DNA of 64,000 bases from Candida dubliniensis CD36 (GCF_000026945.1 NC_012865.1:992001-1056000), one strand, 5' to 3'. Shown: positions 1 through 13,150, numbered from the stretch's first letter. Notes: generated from the letters alone by a model not told the origin. A program made the numbers and translations.

Positions 1-1824
1 TCACCCCCACCGCCACCAATATTCTCAATGCTGGATGATTTGGATAAACATTACCAGTTCAATAATACTGAGGATTTTTCAAATAACCCTAATCAAGGTT
101 TCGCCTTTCCTAATACCACAAGTTCCGGTAGACTTGAACCATATTCATCTTCCGCCCCTTTGAGTAGTAAATTCAATCAACACGGGCCCTCAAATTCCTT
201 AAATTCCCCTATTAGACTACATCAGAAACGAGGGTTTCAAAATACTAGCCATTTCAACAACAATCCTAATCAACCCAAGTTTTTTCTAACCAATGAGACA
301 ACCGTGAACAAAGACAATGTTCCAGAAGCATTAATAGATTTGGACGATATATTCAAGGCTAATCTACACATAAATGATAATAGCAATAGTGGTCCATTAT
401 CAAAAACTGCACATTTCCATAAACGTACAGAACTGGCCCCTGCAAACTTCTATTATGATGACTTTTTGGGGTCTCCTTTCATTAAGGAAAATGCAATTGA
501 AGAAGAAGAAGAAAGATTGGAGGTGAGCTTTGAAGACAACGAGGAAGACGAAGAAGAAGACGATGATATACGTCTTCACGTTAATCATGGATCAGATGAG
601 GCATTGCCACCACCTTCTTTTTATCAGTCTGCCTCAGCCAACTCGTCAAATTCAAGTTTGAAAACGAAAACTATAGAAAAAACCCTTTCAAACTCGTCAT
701 CAAGCTCGTTGTTTGCAACTCCAAGATCAGGAGCAAAAGCAAGTAGATATAAGAATATTTACGATCAATCAAAAATTATATCAAATGCAATGAAAATCTC
801 GTCGGAAAATGTTAGTGGCATTGAACGAACCGTTACTCCTCCTTTGAATCGCAATAACAACAGCAAATATCTTAATCATTCTTCTTCCTTGCCCTCTTTG
901 AAGGGAAAAAGGTCATTCTCGCATGTGCCACAATTACGGTATGGCGACACCAAGAGAGTTGCATCTCCTAAAACTAACATCACTATAGATACTCCTCCTA
1001 CACCAGCAGCAGGTGTTGCAGTCTCTTCTTCAACCGGATTGTCATCATCACCATCATCCAAATCACCAGATACCCAATTTATATTGGAACTCCCTTCTGC
1101 CTCAACTCCATCTACATCAGCTACAACATTGAGTACTTCTAGTAACTTAGAATTAAAGAAGAGTAGAAACAGTCCAACAAGTGTCAACTCAGAAGCTTTA
1201 GATTCAAATACTACATCAAGTACAAATTCGACAGTAGATACTGCAGCATCACCAAGTCTTGCAGCAGATATCACAGGTAATACTACGACACCGGCCATTG
1301 TTGTCACAAATGAGCAAACGCAACCTGATAAGGATCCGTTGTATATCAACACGAATATTAGTAGCGATAATACAACAATTGAAAAAAGTGCATCCACTAT
1401 AACGCCATCATCGGGAAACTCGACACCATTGGTGGATGCATGTGTATCACCTACAGCCGTTGTGTTCCCAGCACAAGAAGACTTTGAAAAAAAAGGAACT
1501 GGCCCCCAATCGCCCACAAGACCGCAGTCACCTGCTGAAACGAGAATTTTAAATGAGACCAGAATCCCTGTTTTCAAAAGAAAAAGTGCATCAAAATCTT
1601 CACTAACAACCCCGTCATTACCGTCGTCTTCATCATCCTCTACACCAGAAGTTGGCCCTACTACTTCTCCACCAAAGCCACAATACATGAACAAACATGA
1701 TTTCATGCACAGAAGTTTGTTCAGAAGAAGAGGATCCAATGCGACAGATACATCTTCGGTGAGTTCCGTATCGTCAAGATTGAAACGAACCTCAAGAATA
1801 TTCAATTGGATAAGAAACAAATAA
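1..1824 (+). CDS. Ser/Thr/Asn-rich protein, 5'-truncated by window edge
   Basis: I do not recognise this protein. The frame is open to the first base of the window (the codons before the first ATG at 28 read SPPPPPIFS), so the gene is probably partial and the ATG at 28 internal. The visible 600 or so residues are low complexity: Asn/Ser-rich N-terminal part, an acidic stretch near residues 160-180 (runs of Glu and Asp), long Ser/Thr/Pro tracts, and a basic C-terminus containing HRSLFRRRGS and RLKRTSRIFNWIRN. Many SP/TP pairs and RxxS sites suggest a phosphorylated regulatory or cortical protein, but this is inference from composition. No enzyme motif, signal peptide or membrane helix is visible. 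Long antisense ORFs here are shadows of the Ser/Thr-rich codons. Confidence 0.75.
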   Translation, partial: SPPPPPIFSMLDDLDKHYQFNNTEDFSNNPNQGFAFPNTTSSGRLEPYSSSAPLSSKFNQHGPSNSLNSPIRLHQKRGFQNTSHFNNNPNQPKFFLTNETTVNKDNVPEALIDLDDIFKANLHINDNSNSGPLSKTAHFHKRTELAPANFYYDDFLGSPFIKENAIEEEEERLEVSFEDNEEDEEEDDDIRLHVNHGSDEALPPPSFYQSASANSSNSSLKTKTIEKTLSNSSSSSLFATPRSGAKASRYKNIYDQSKIISNAMKISSENVSGIERTVTPPLNRNNNSKYLNHSSSLPSLKGKRSFSHVPQLRYGDTKRVASPKTNITIDTPPTPAAGVAVSSSTGLSSSPSSKSPDTQFILELPSASTPSTSATTLSTSSNLELKKSRNSPTSVNSEALDSNTTSSTNSTVDTAASPSLAADITGNTTTPAIVVTNEQTQPDKDPLYINTNISSDNTTIEKSASTITPSSGNSTPLVDACVSPTAVVFPAQEDFEKKGTGPQSPTRPQSPAETRILNETRIPVFKRKSASKSSLTTPSLPSSSSSSTPEVGPTTSPPKPQYMNKHDFMHRSLFRRRGSNATDTSSVSSVSSRLKRTSRIFNWIRNK

Positions 1825-2520
1825 GAATTTAATACAAGGAAACCCCATTTAATATTTCCCTTTCTGGTTTGGATAATATTTGCTAGAATTGTATTATTAG
1901 CATTTGCATATATCTGCATACTTTTTTTTTTTTGGAAATTGAAATGTCTGTATAGGTATATATATTTAGAGAATTACGTTACAGAGAACAACGGGGATCA
2001 TGTCTTCGTCATATAATGCATTATTATTATTCGTACTTATGAAAGCAAATTGTTCAAAAATTTGTTCTTGTCTTTGCCAAAAAGTAATTTCTTTTGTGGT
2101 TTGTTTTTCATAGAATTGTTAAAGTGTAAGGTACTAACTCTAGTAGTTCTTTTCTACTGAAAATTCGAAAAGTATTATGGGCTATAAATTGCATAATATT
2201 CACATAGAGTAGCGATATTCGATAGGAGGAGTGTGTGGAAATCTGCGATTGAAGAAACATTCTTCCATTTACATTTGTTTATTCACTCATAAATGTTCAA
2301 TTAAATTTCAATCCCCCCTTTACTACACCACAGGGACAACGATTCTAAATTATTTAATTTATTTTCGCACCAAATTTGATTTAAAAAAAAAGATTTCAAC
2401 GTTCTTTAAATTTTAAAACTTCAAGTAAAGTTTACTAACCATTTTAGTTACGGAATAGGCTTGTAAAGTTTAAGAAAAAAATAGAATAAAAAATATCTCT
2501 TTTAAAATGTTGAATTGAGA

Positions 2521-2643
2521 ATGGGAACGTTGTTGTTTATTGCTATAGTTGTTGTTGTGGTTTGTTATGGTTGCTGCATCTGCAAAAGATCTTCTCCAAA
2601 TCACACGACTTTCAGGTGCTTTTTAATTTTTTTGCAATTATAG
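2521..2643 (+). CDS. Possible 40-residue membrane micropeptide (speculative)
   Basis: An ATG at 2521 opens a 40-codon frame ending in TAG at 2641. The product would start with a hydrophobic helix (MGTLLFIAIVVVVVC), followed by a Cys cluster and a basic residue pair (YGCCICKRSS). That is the layout of a tail-less single-pass membrane peptide. The frame is short, the DNA is AT-rich, and no family is recognised, so chance is a real alternative. It lies alone in the long region between the Ser-rich gene and the ALS gene. Confidence 0.2.
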   Translation: MGTLLFIAIVVVVVCYGCCICKRSSPNHTTFRCFLIFLQL

Positions 2644-4997
2644 CACAAAACCCTCTTTTCTTTCTTGTAGTTACATACAATTTTATACCCACCAGTATCA
2701 CACCAATGTACTTTGATAATGCACTTAAGTATATTTGACTTTCCCTCTCTCCACCACCGTAGTATTTATTGTTACAGCACTATAAATATAATTTGAGTAG
2801 TCACTGACCTCTTAATTTGAGAACGTCAACATTAATTATAGCAAAATCCATAGAGATAACTCAAAAAGCTTACCAAAAAATAGTTATGGGATTATGTTTG
2901 ACACCAATATTAGATTATAATAGAAAAATTACTAATCAGATCTGCAAAAATCATTCAAGCTGTATGAATTTTTGTATACCTCATAAGTGGGGATAAGAAT
3001 CTTCTCCAAGTACATAATCATTCTATAATTGATACGATACTATCCAATCACAAATTGAACTTTAGTAGTTACTCCCATCGCATGATTACAAAAAGTGATC
3101 CGAGAAAAAGAGACTTCTAAATCATCAACTTCAATTTAAGATTGCTTTTGTTAAAATTTATTCTTTTTTTTGTCATTCAATGTACATAAATTATGCATAA
3201 GTCTTAGCTCAAAAAAAAGGATCTTGTACTAAATCAATCTTATTCAGTGCAAACGGACTCCTACATCCGTTACCGGACTGGTAGAGTATTACCATGGCGC
3301 TCGGATCCGGGTTTAAATACCATCCTTGACATCCTTTCCGCCTACCGCCTCTATAGGTTTTATAAATACTCAATTAGTGCAAATACGAGCTACTAATGTT
3401 GTCTAACCATTTCAAATCGGACTATAGAACGCAATTACAAGAGAAGAAGAATGACAAGAAAGACACAAGCAATATCCAAATAAAGAAAACAATAGAATTC
3501 TTACATGCATAAAGCAATCTTTTAGAATTGAGTCAGTGAAGGTTTAGTAGAAAAAGAACCAATAATAGACAATAAAAACGAAAAGAAATAAATCTTCTAA
3601 TCATATCTTGAATGATACAAAAGGTGGTTATGTCATATAATCATTCTTTTATTGAATATTTTCCAAGGAAGTTTTTGAGGTTCCGTTTTAGTAGATCTCA
3701 TCAAGCCTCTTTACAATAATAATATTTTTAAAACCCCATTTAAACACACATATATCTCCCACATTTGAGATAATATCCTAAACTGTCAAAAGTTTGGCTT
3801 TAAATGATTTATCTTGCTTTTAATTTAGAAGTGATCTCTTGATTTTATCGATTGATTTTCAATTTCTTATTGTTTGAATGATGTGGCTCAACAAAATGAA
3901 AATGGAGAAACACCATAAAACACGGTAGAAGTTGCCAATTTTGTTTAAGAATAAATCCACCAATATATATACACAAAGTTCTTACGAATGTTTGTGTTAT
4001 GATTTTGAGCCCACAAGGACTTTGCAGAGGATTATTGTTTAATTGGTTGGCTTGTATTCTATGTTGGAACTGACTTTTTTTTACTTTGCTTCTCTTTATT
4101 TGGAAACTCCATATACCTCGTTGGAATATATAAGAAGTACTAATATGTCACTAGAAAGTATTATATTACAACTTGGAATGTATAATAATATCTTCAAGCA
4201 ATTCATATCAACAACAATTCTTTTGCTATCAGCATCACTGCACCAAAAAAACAGCCTTGATAATAACAATAATGCAGATGATGATAAATATGCAAGAATA
4301 AAAGTTAGTCAATTCTGGTTATTAACGTGAATGAATGAATAGATGAAATCTGCAATCGTAAGAGTGTAGGTGAAGGTGAAATGCATAAAAAATTAACAAA
4401 TCTGAACAATCAACACGCCTTTGACCTCTTTTTTTTTTTATTATTTCTTGCACGTTCTTTTCTAATTCACCATTACGTTCTAACATTAGCCCCAATTGAT
4501 AGTATTTTACAGCATACATACTGAACTAACTTAATTCATGTTTACAAATTGGTAATTCTATACGCGATAATGGCGTATCCGCTTAAATTTTAAAATTGGT
4601 TTTAATGATGTTTGCATTGTGAGGTTGTTTTTATTTTGTCAGTTTTTTTATCCAAATAAGTTATTTCAAAAAAAGAAATTATCAAACAACAAAGACAGAT
4701 GGACAAAAACATCTGGTGTTGACGCTAGTGCTATTTCTTTAATTTACTGAATGCAAGTTGATATTTAAGCTGCATGAAAGTTGTTGGGATTAGAGATAAG
4801 ATGATTTAAATATATTGTTTCCACAGAACAATTGACGCATGAAAATTTCAATATAAAAAGTTATGCAGAGTTGTATTTGAAGACACCATGTGTTGCAGAT
4901 TTTGATTACTGGCAATTTGCTTTATTGGCTAGGTTATCAAATTGAATTGCAAAAGAATAATTAGGGAGGGGAGGTTGAAACAATCTTATGGATACTC

Positions 4998-5005
4998 TAT
5001 ATAAG
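4998..5005 (+). promoter_or_regulatory. TATA element of the ALS gene
   Basis: A TATATAAG sequence lies about 100 bp upstream of the ALS ATG at 5105, a usual distance for a regulated yeast promoter. It is the only strong TATA close to the start. Confidence 0.5.
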
Positions 5006-5104
5006 GAGGTACTTTGGGCAAGGTTGTTTTGTTTTTATAATTTCTATTTTCTTTTCATGATTTTAACGAAATACTAAACAACTATCTATCACTGAATATT
5101 TCAA

Positions 5105-8100
5105 ATGTTTTTACGATTTTTGTTGCTATGCATCTGTTTATCAGTTGCTGGTGCAAAGGTAATTACGGGTATTTTCAATAGTTTTGATTCATTGACTTGG
5201 ACCAATGCTGCTAGATACCCGTTTAAGGGACCCGGATACCCAACTTGGAATGCTGTTTTAGGTTGGTCTTTAGATGGAACTGTTGCTAGCCCAGGTGACA
5301 CCTTTACTTTGATCATGCCTTGTGTATTCAAATTTATTACTAATCAAACATCTGTTGATTTGATTGCTGATGGGGCAGACTATGCTACATGCCAGTTCCA
5401 TGCAGGTGAAGAATTTACAACCTTTTCATCCTTGACGTGTACTGTGAGCAGTGCTTTGAACCCATCTATTAAGGCTCTTGGTACAGTTACTTTACCCATC
5501 TCATTTAACGTAGGTGGAACAGGATCATCGGTTGACTTAGAAAATTCCAAGTGCTTTACTGCTGGTACCAACACGGTCACATTCACTGATGGGAATAACA
5601 AAATTTCAACTACTGTTGAGTTCAATAAAACCACAGTTGATCCAAGTGGATACTTGACTTCCGCCAGACGTATTCCAAGTCTCAATCAAGTTACATCTCT
5701 TTATATGGCCCCACAATGTGTGAATGGTTACACTTCTGGTATAATGGGAATTTCGAGTAATAGCGGCATTGATATTGACTGTTCAACTGTTCATGTTGGG
5801 ATTTCAAAAGGAGTGAATGATTGGAATTTTCCAGTATCATACGATTCATTTAGTTACAAGAAAACTTGCTCACCTACTGGTATTTCTATCACATATGAAA
5901 ATATCCCTGCAGGTTATCGTCCATTTATTGACGCTTACATTTCTGCTTCAGGAGTTAAACTGTACGCTTTGTCATATGCTAATAATTATACTTGTGTTGA
6001 TAGCAGCTTTCAAAATAAACCATTTACTATAAGATGGACCGGATACAATAGTAGCGAAGCTGGTTCCGACGGTGTTGTCATTGTGGTAACAACCAGAACA
6101 GTTACAGATAGTACTACTGCTGTGACTACTTTACCATTCAATTCCGATGTTGACAAAACTAAAACAATTGAAATTTTGCAACCCATTCCAACAACTACCA
6201 TCACAACATCATATGTTGGTGTGACTACTTCCTATAGAACCCAAACTGTACCTATTGGACAAACTGCTACTGTTATTGTTGATGTTCCATATCATACTAC
6301 AACTACTGTTACTAGTAAATGGACAGGAACAATCACTACTACTGCGACTCGTACCAATCCAACAGGTTCAATCGATACAGTTGTTGTACAAGTTCCACTG
6401 CCAAACCCAACAGTCTCCTCTACTGAATATTGGTCGCAATCCTATGGAACAACTACCACAGTCACCGCACCTCCAGGTGGTACTGATACTGTGATTATTA
6501 GAGAACCACCAAATTACACAGTAACTACAACTGAATACTGGTCACAATCCTATGCCACGACCACCACTGTTACTGCTCCTCCAGGTGGTACAGACACTGT
6601 GATCATTAGAGAACCACCTAATTACACAGTGACTACAACTGAATACTGGTCACAATCGTTTGCTACTACCACCACTGTTACTGCCCCTCCAGGTGGTACA
6701 GACACTGTTATCATTAGAGAACCTCCAAATTACACAGTAACTACAACTGAATACTGGTCACAATCGTTTGCTACTACCACCACTGTTACCGCTCCTCCAG
6801 GTGGCACTGATACTGTTATCATTAGGGAACCACCTAATTACACTGTTACAACCACTGAATACTGGTCACAATCGTTTGCTACTACCACCACTGTTACTGC
6901 TCCTCCAGGTGGCACTGACACTGTTATCATTAGGGAACCTCCAAACCCAACTGTGACAACAACCGAGTACTGGTCTCAATCCTATGCAACAACCACGACT
7001 GTTACTGGTCCACCAGGTGGAACCGATATTGTCCTTATTAGGGAACCACCTAATTACACGGTTACAACCACTGAATACTGGTCTCAATCCTATGCCACGA
7101 CCACCACTGTTACTGGACCACCAGGAAATACTGATACTGTCATCATTAGAGAACCACCAAACCCAACTGTTACTACCACTGAATATTGGTCAGAATCCTA
7201 TGCTACCACCACCACCATTACCGCCCCACCAGGAGGTACCAACTCAGTAAGAATCAGAGAGCCTCCAAATTTTACAGTCACAACCACTGAGTATTGGTCA
7301 CAATCTTATGCAAGTACTACAACCGTTACTGGTCCACCAGGTGGAACTGACACCGTAATCATCAAGGAACCTCCAAATTACACGGTTACCACTACTGAAT
7401 ACTGGTCACAGTCATACGCAAGTACTAGCACTGTTACTGCTCCACCGGGAGGAACTGATACTGTTATCATTAGAGAACCTCCAAATTACACAGTGACTAC
7501 AACTGAATACTGGTCACAATCGTTTGCTACTACCACCACTGTTACAGCACCTCCAGGTGGTACAGATACTGTTATCATTAGGGAACCACCTAATTACACT
7601 GTTACAACCACTGAATATTGGTCTCAATCCTATGCCACAACCACTACTGTTACTGCTCCTCCAGGTGGCACTGACACTGTTATCATTAGGGAACCTCCAA
7701 ACCCAACTGTGACAACAACCGAGTACTGGTCTCAATCCTATGCAACAACCACGACTGTTACTGGTCCACCAGGTGGAACCGATATTGTCCTTATTAGGGA
7801 ACCACCTAATTACACGGTTACAACCACTGAATACTGGTCTCAATCCTATGCCACGACCACCACTGTTACTGGACCACCAGGAAATACTGATACTGTCATC
7901 ATTAGAGAACCACCAAACCCAACTGTTACTACCACTGAATATTGGTCAGAATCCTATGCTACCACCACCACCATTACCGCCCCACCAGGAGGTACCAACT
8001 CAGTAAGAATCAGAGAGCCTCCAAATTTTACAGTCACAACCACTGAGTATTGGTCACAATCTTATGCAAGTACTACAACCGTTACTGGTCCACCAGGTGG

Positions 8101-9457
8101 AACTGACACCGTAATCATCAAGGAACCTCCAAATTACACGGTTACCACTACTGAATACTGGTCACAGTCATACGCAAGTACTAGCACTGTTACTGCTCCA
8201 CCGGGAGGAACTGAAACTGTGATTATCAAGGAACCACCTAATCCAACTATTACTACCACTGAGTTTTGGTCACAGTCCTACGACACTACCACAACCATTA
8301 CTGCCCCACCAGGTGGCACTAATAGTGTCATTATCCGAATCCGTTCTAGTCCAAGTGATGAATCTAGTGAGTCCACATTCTCAATATTATCTGTTCCCTC
8401 ATTTTCAGCCTCGATAAGTATTGTCTCCTCGTTTTCTCGTCCACATTATGTAAACACTACGGTTACCAACTTACCTAGTTCCCAGTCATCATCAGTGAAT
8501 ATACTTTCCAGTGATGAGATAACGTTTACTAATGATGATAGATTCACGTCTTCGATTGTTTTTGAAAGTGGTGAAACAAGTGTGGCAATATCAACAACTT
8601 TCTGTGATGACGAACATGGTTGCCAATCTTCTGTTACACAAGGTTCTGTTGTAAGAACTACTGCAACAACGACGGCAACAACCACAACAGTTATTGGTGG
8701 AAATAATGGCACGGATAAACCAAAGTCTGGTGAGTTAGCTTCTACTGGTTCTGTTACAAGCAAGATAGTAACACCGGGTGGTCCATCACCAACTGCACCC
8801 TTGAATCCTGGGTCTCCAAATAATGGTGTACCATCACCTAAATCACCATCTGCAGAAACACCAGCCACCAAGAATGTACCTGGATCACCAGATATTCCAG
8901 ACACTAAATCGACTGATATTTCTAGGACAACGACTGTTGTGTCCCATACGGCGACTGAGAGTGGAGCTACTGGTGTTCCGATAAATCCAAACCCTGCTTT
9001 GACAACAGGTACCCCATTGGTAGGCAAACCTGGTTCTGTAGTTAACCCGTCACGTGAAACTGGTATCAATACAGGATCAAGAAGTTCAACTAAGATTGTT
9101 ACTCCACATGCTACTGGAACTGCCACAGCTGCTATTCCAGATACAGGTAATGGTGCTACTACAAAGGGTCATGATACAACTGGTGGTAATTCCCATGGAT
9201 CTGCAGCTACCACTAATACTCAAGGTGGAAATAATGAACCAGTTAATCAATCACCACCTAATACAGGTGGAGCATCTGTGGGTACCAGTAGCCAAGGAGT
9301 TGACACCACAGCCTCTCAAGCGACTACATTAAGTCAACAGACTACAAGTTCCTTAATCACCACGCCTTTAGCTTCTACATTTGATGGTTCTGGTTCTATT
9401 GTTCAACATTCAACCTGGTTGTATGTGTTGCTTACTGCTATTTCTTTATTCTATTAG
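5105..9457 (+). CDS. ALS-family GPI-anchored cell-wall adhesin, ALS2/ALS4-like
   Basis: 1450 residues with complete ALS architecture. A secretion signal covers residues 1-17 (cleavage after SVAGA), followed by the Ig-like ligand-binding domain to about residue 329, with the conserved opening [18 protein letters not shown] and paired cysteines. The amyloid-prone strand is GVVIVVTT near residues 323-330. A Thr-rich T domain follows, then eighteen 36-residue tandem repeats at about 430-1077 ([20 protein letters not shown] type). A Ser/Thr/Pro stalk leads to a hydrophobic GPI-attachment tail ending [16 protein letters not shown] proteins bind host peptides and mediate aggregation and biofilm adhesion at the cell wall. 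The signal sequence and N-terminal domain look closest to ALS2/ALS4, and its place on the chromosome 6-like segment agrees. No paralogue symbol is assigned because orthology cannot be proved here. The downstream neighbour is a 6.6 kb gene-free block. Confidence 0.95.
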   Translation: MFLRFLLLCICLSVAGAKVITGIFNSFDSLTWTNAARYPFKGPGYPTWNAVLGWSLDGTVASPGDTFTLIMPCVFKFITNQTSVDLIADGADYATCQFHAGEEFTTFSSLTCTVSSALNPSIKALGTVTLPISFNVGGTGSSVDLENSKCFTAGTNTVTFTDGNNKISTTVEFNKTTVDPSGYLTSARRIPSLNQVTSLYMAPQCVNGYTSGIMGISSNSGIDIDCSTVHVGISKGVNDWNFPVSYDSFSYKKTCSPTGISITYENIPAGYRPFIDAYISASGVKLYALSYANNYTCVDSSFQNKPFTIRWTGYNSSEAGSDGVVIVVTTRTVTDSTTAVTTLPFNSDVDKTKTIEILQPIPTTTITTSYVGVTTSYRTQTVPIGQTATVIVDVPYHTTTTVTSKWTGTITTTATRTNPTGSIDTVVVQVPLPNPTVSSTEYWSQSYGTTTTVTAPPGGTDTVIIREPPNYTVTTTEYWSQSYATTTTVTAPPGGTDTVIIREPPNYTVTTTEYWSQSFATTTTVTAPPGGTDTVIIREPPNYTVTTTEYWSQSFATTTTVTAPPGGTDTVIIREPPNYTVTTTEYWSQSFATTTTVTAPPGGTDTVIIREPPNPTVTTTEYWSQSYATTTTVTGPPGGTDIVLIREPPNYTVTTTEYWSQSYATTTTVTGPPGNTDTVIIREPPNPTVTTTEYWSESYATTTTITAPPGGTNSVRIREPPNFTVTTTEYWSQSYASTTTVTGPPGGTDTVIIKEPPNYTVTTTEYWSQSYASTSTVTAPPGGTDTVIIREPPNYTVTTTEYWSQSFATTTTVTAPPGGTDTVIIREPPNYTVTTTEYWSQSYATTTTVTAPPGGTDTVIIREPPNPTVTTTEYWSQSYATTTTVTGPPGGTDIVLIREPPNYTVTTTEYWSQSYATTTTVTGPPGNTDTVIIREPPNPTVTTTEYWSESYATTTTITAPPGGTNSVRIREPPNFTVTTTEYWSQSYASTTTVTGPPGGTDTVIIKEPPNYTVTTTEYWSQSYASTSTVTAPPGGTETVIIKEPPNPTITTTEFWSQSYDTTTTITAPPGGTNSVIIRIRSSPSDESSESTFSILSVPSFSASISIVSSFSRPHYVNTTVTNLPSSQSSSVNILSSDEITFTNDDRFTSSIVFESGETSVAISTTFCDDEHGCQSSVTQGSVVRTTATTTATTTTVIGGNNGTDKPKSGELASTGSVTSKIVTPGGPSPTAPLNPGSPNNGVPSPKSPSAETPATKNVPGSPDIPDTKSTDISRTTTVVSHTATESGATGVPINPNPALTTGTPLVGKPGSVVNPSRETGINTGSRSSTKIVTPHATGTATAAIPDTGNGATTKGHDTTGGNSHGSAATTNTQGGNNEPVNQSPPNTGGASVGTSSQGVDTTASQATTLSQQTTSSLITTPLASTFDGSGSIVQHSTWLYVLLTAISLFY
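6393..8337 (+). repeat. ALS tandem repeat array, 18 units of 108 bp
   Basis: Eighteen 108-bp units encode 36-residue Thr-rich repeats. Variants include SFATT, SYAST and SESY forms, and linkers PPNYTV, PPNPTV and PPNFTV. The last unit is degenerate (FWSQSYDTT) and runs into the stalk. Boundaries are set by where the first and last recognisable YWSQS or FWSQS units sit, and may be off by a few codons. Confidence 0.9.
7646..8214 (+). repeat. Second copy of a 569-bp block duplicated inside the ALS repeats
   Basis: Read base by base, 6890-7458 and 7646-8214 appear identical over 569 bp. The offset is 756 bp, exactly seven repeat units. The block is bounded by mismatches at 6889/7645 and 7459/8215. 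Other unit pairs in the array differ at many third positions, so this is a recent in-register duplication of about seven units or gene conversion. An assembly collapse or expansion artefact is the alternative. Confidence 0.85.
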
Positions 9458-12400
9458 CGATTCCCGAGCTTATTTCTGCTTTAGGATTATTTGTTTTTTT
9501 CATTTGTGTGATTTCTTCAGAGTATTATTTTCATTTTCGGTTTTGATAAATTGCATTGCTAAATTTTTTTTTTTTTTCATCAATCTTTAGGAGAGGTTTG
9601 TTATAACACATGGATTGTTTTTTGTTTTTTTTAGCATGTCCAATTCTTATTAAGTATATTTTATTTGTTAATACATTGTTCGTAACTAAGTATATTGTAA
9701 TACACATTTATTGTTCAATAATTAAGAATAGTAACAGCAGGCAATGAATTCAACAAAGGGTTGGATTATCTGGAATTACATGTTATATTGGTGATGCTTT
9801 TTTGGAAATCAAAGTAAACAGATTATCACTACCTAACCTATAGACAGATGTCACTATAGCTTATTTTCTAAACTTTTCAGTGCAAGCAATTGTGTATAGT
9901 TTCGTTTGCCTTTGGGATTATAAAAGGCTATATGGATTTTCAATAGACAAGTCTACTCAAAATATTGGAAATAAATAGCATTGGATTGCCAAATATTGTT
10001 AGTAATGCTCTATTCATATATCACCTAAAGTAATATCAACATCAATGACATATAGCTGTTGAAATAGCAGAAGAGTTAAGTTCAAATGAATATTCCCGGT
10101 CATTTGGTAGCGCTATTACATTTATAGGATCCTACGATGTCGCAGAGTCTGGTCAACATCCAAACAAACTGATTGTGACAGGTAAATGCTATAGACACTC
10201 GAGCTTAACCTATATTCTTTATGACTTATTGAGTTGGACATACAAAATGGGCAAAAAGAATTTGGCAAAAGTGCAATCGGGAATAATGTTTACACATCTG
10301 ATTTATTTCCGCATTCATGGAAACATTAACAATGTAACTAGTGGAAAGAAGATATTTTATACTATATATTTGATATAGAGGCTCAATCAATAGAAGAAAA
10401 GTGACAAGGTCTCAAGAGAAAGGTTAGAGAATTGTAAGTGGCCAATCAATTACAGGTTACAGTATTCAACAGCTCAGGAATTGAGAGTACTCGTGAGATA
10501 AGGAAAATGGCAGTCGAGCAGACATCATTGTATTCATATTGGTTAGATCAAAGTTCACTCAACTCTTACAATTTGGCTGTAACTCATTTTTTTGTCTACA
10601 CTTGTTACTACTAGTTTTTTGCTTTACGGAATTGAAAATACCTTCCTTCAATTACTATGACAAAGTACCTCAAGAAAAAATCGGATGCAAACTCACTGTT
10701 CAGGCAAGCTATTGCAAGCTTTTTCACTAAAGTGTTGATCCAAATGGTCAACATATTCCAAGATTTCTAAACTAAGACAAGAATCTTGAAACCTTCAAAA
10801 AGTGCCAACTTTCTCCTGATGTTTTTCAGACATTTCTTTAACATAATGCCTACACTTAGAACTGCCTGGCTCATTGTCGAAACTATGAATAATCTTGTAT
10901 CCTTACTACTTTCACCAATCTGTGCCAGAAGGTCCAGCATGGTACCAACTAGTAAAAATCCACATAGACTTAATAATCGCTACCCGGCAACAGAGAAAAA
11001 ACTCGCTCAGTGTACATTACGATTCACCACGACATTCCAAGAAGCAGCGACCCAACAGATAATAATGTAAGTAATCCTTTTCAATCAAATACAAATAACC
11101 ACCGAAACAATTGTCAGCAAATAGAATTTTAAAAAAATGAATCTCAAATACTGACAATAACCTCTCCCTCTCAAATACTACCAACTCCGTACTCTTCAAT
11201 TGCACTGTAACTATTACATCAAAACAACCAAATCACAGCATCAAACTCTTGATATATTGACTCTACCCAATTTCGCTCAAATGACAGACCAAGCTATATT
11301 GTTGCAGCCATTCATATCAACATTATTTTTAACCAGCTGTGTCTCTCACCTCTCTAATCTCATTCCACTAAACCGACTAGCTGCAAAACTCACCTCGTCC
11401 ACAAAAAACCCATATCTTCCCTACCTTAGCAAATCATCCCAGAAGTGATCACCTCTTTCTCCAGAAATAGACTGGTTGACAATACGACATAAAGTCAAAA
11501 AACTGAACAAATCATCATACTTGTTTATAATATCAACTACGTTCCCTAACAAATTACTTTTAAAACATCCATTCAATGCGAAGGCAAAGTTAGTATTGTC
11601 AGTAATAATTATTCCACAAGTACAGCGCTAAGCTGAGCCATGTGTTAGCTTCGAAATTGATACAAAATTTACTAAAACTACAAAAGCCAACAACCGTAAC
11701 AAAATCAGCTAAGTTATGTCTAAAATTACCGTGATATGTTCCTCTTTTAAAAATATCGGAATATTACATTTCTGAAAAGTTTAAAAATTCAAAAAGAAGG
11801 GCTTCACCTAATACTTTCAAGTACATGTGATAGATCTCATTACAAAATAAAAGACTCATTCCTTTCAATCAAGCCAATGACCATCTTATACTTCAACAAA
11901 CCACTCTACGCTCTATTCTAAAAATATGTCTTGCAAGTACCCCGAGTACTCTAAACCAGTAGAAACGTTTTTTGAAGTTACACTGTAACCACTTCGACAC
12001 CTCGATCCACTAGAAATTTAATTTCCAAGTTAGAGTGTCCATTCCCCAAACTTCATACGGACCACGTAGATCCTAGACATTAGTTTACAAAAATTGCTGG
12101 CAGATATCATCTCAAACCATATAAACCTACCCGTTTACTATAGACACTATAACATTCTCTCTATATCTGTGCATTTCTCAAGTCCTTCCAGCATTCCCAG
12201 AACCTCATATATCAAAAATATACAACACATCGTTGGCAAAAGTACCAACTACCTATTCAATTAGCTCAGTCTTTCTTAACTACGACACTAGATGGCACTA
12301 GTCAAACACATGCTTCAAATTCAAATAACTGCAATATCTACAATTCTTCTAAAAATGAACGAGCATGTTACCATTGATGGTCACTTTAAAGTGCTTTTCA

Positions 12401-12899
12401 TTACAATACACAACTTTCAAGACAGGCATAAAATACGGGGGTCCTTTTTGCAAATGCCTGAACATATATCTATCCTCCTACACCACCTTCTAACCCCCTT
12501 GTACAAACATTACTTAATTTAGAACACCATCATGCCAGCAACCATTCACCAATTCGCCCTAGATACGCTTGTTTCAAAAGCTGCCCTTCCGATCATTTAC
12601 TACATTCAACAACCCCACAAGGGACAAATAACAGCAACTGAATTTTTTTGCTGCAGTTCATAGTAACCCCGGTTAATTGATCTTGTAGCAAAACTACACA
12701 ATGATTCTTTCCAAATCGGGCTCATAACAAGCTCTTCACTATCAGTCAGTTCTTTAAAAGTAAGTATTCGCAGGCATAATACTAGCTCTCATCATTAATT
12801 CTGAAGCCATAGCATTAGTTCTTTTCAACACCGCGTTATGAAATGCTCCAATCTTTAAATCCTTTTTACCAACTGTCCACCTACTCCAACCACTAGCAC

Positions 12900-13150
12900 T
12901 AACTGCAATCTTCGGATGTGTTGGATTTTTAAATACTATAGAAACAAATTTTAGAGAGTAAGGTCAAGTCACAGATTGGAATAACATCAATTCTCCAAAA
13001 TTTTTTAAGATACAATGACAAACAGAACGTAAAACTAGCATTGAAACCAATAACAAGGAAAGAGTATATAAAACATGTTTAGCGATGCATACTAGAGATA
13101 ATATATAGACTTGTTGATTTCATAAGTCACTGAATCTATCTTTCATTATT
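12900..13150. other. GC-skew switch point, candidate replication origin
   Basis: Manual counts per 60 bp on the + strand: 11161-11220 has 22 C and 3 G; 12841-12900 has 21 C and 3 G; 12961-13080 is near balance; 13621-13680 has 19 G and 6 C; 13681-13740 has 16 G and 4 C. A change from C-rich to G-rich on one strand is what a fixed bidirectional origin leaves when leading strands gain G. No 11-bp budding-yeast ACS is claimed. Confidence 0.5.

Larger units (their letters stand above)
1825..5104. other. 3.3 kb intergenic region upstream of the ALS gene
   Basis: No convincing gene longer than about 95 codons is present on either strand. The DNA is AT-rich with homopolymer A/T runs. I see no LTR of the family found elsewhere in the window. 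Such a long upstream region is in keeping with the large regulated promoters of ALS adhesins. The last 120 bases hold a TATA element. A small ORF at 2521-2643 is listed separately. Confidence 0.6.

Noticed and set aside
876..1919. 347-codon minus-strand ORF
   Set aside because: Antisense shadow of the Ser/Thr/Asn-rich gene; Val/Asp-rich composition is the complement of its Ser/Thr codons.
3250..3345. tRNA-like look (ACTGGTAGAG and GGGTTTAAATACC)
   Set aside because: Acceptor and T stems do not pair and the spacing of the A- and B-box-like parts is wrong.
4043..4330. 95-codon plus-strand ORF
   Set aside because: AT-rich, Leu/Ile/Asn-biased frame without recognisable domain; within expected chance length.
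8446..9126. 226-codon minus-strand ORF
   Set aside because: Antisense shadow of the ALS stalk; no family features.
10786..11070. 94-codon plus-strand ORF in the gene-free block
   Set aside because: No recognisable family, follows the local C-rich strand bias; chance ORF likely.
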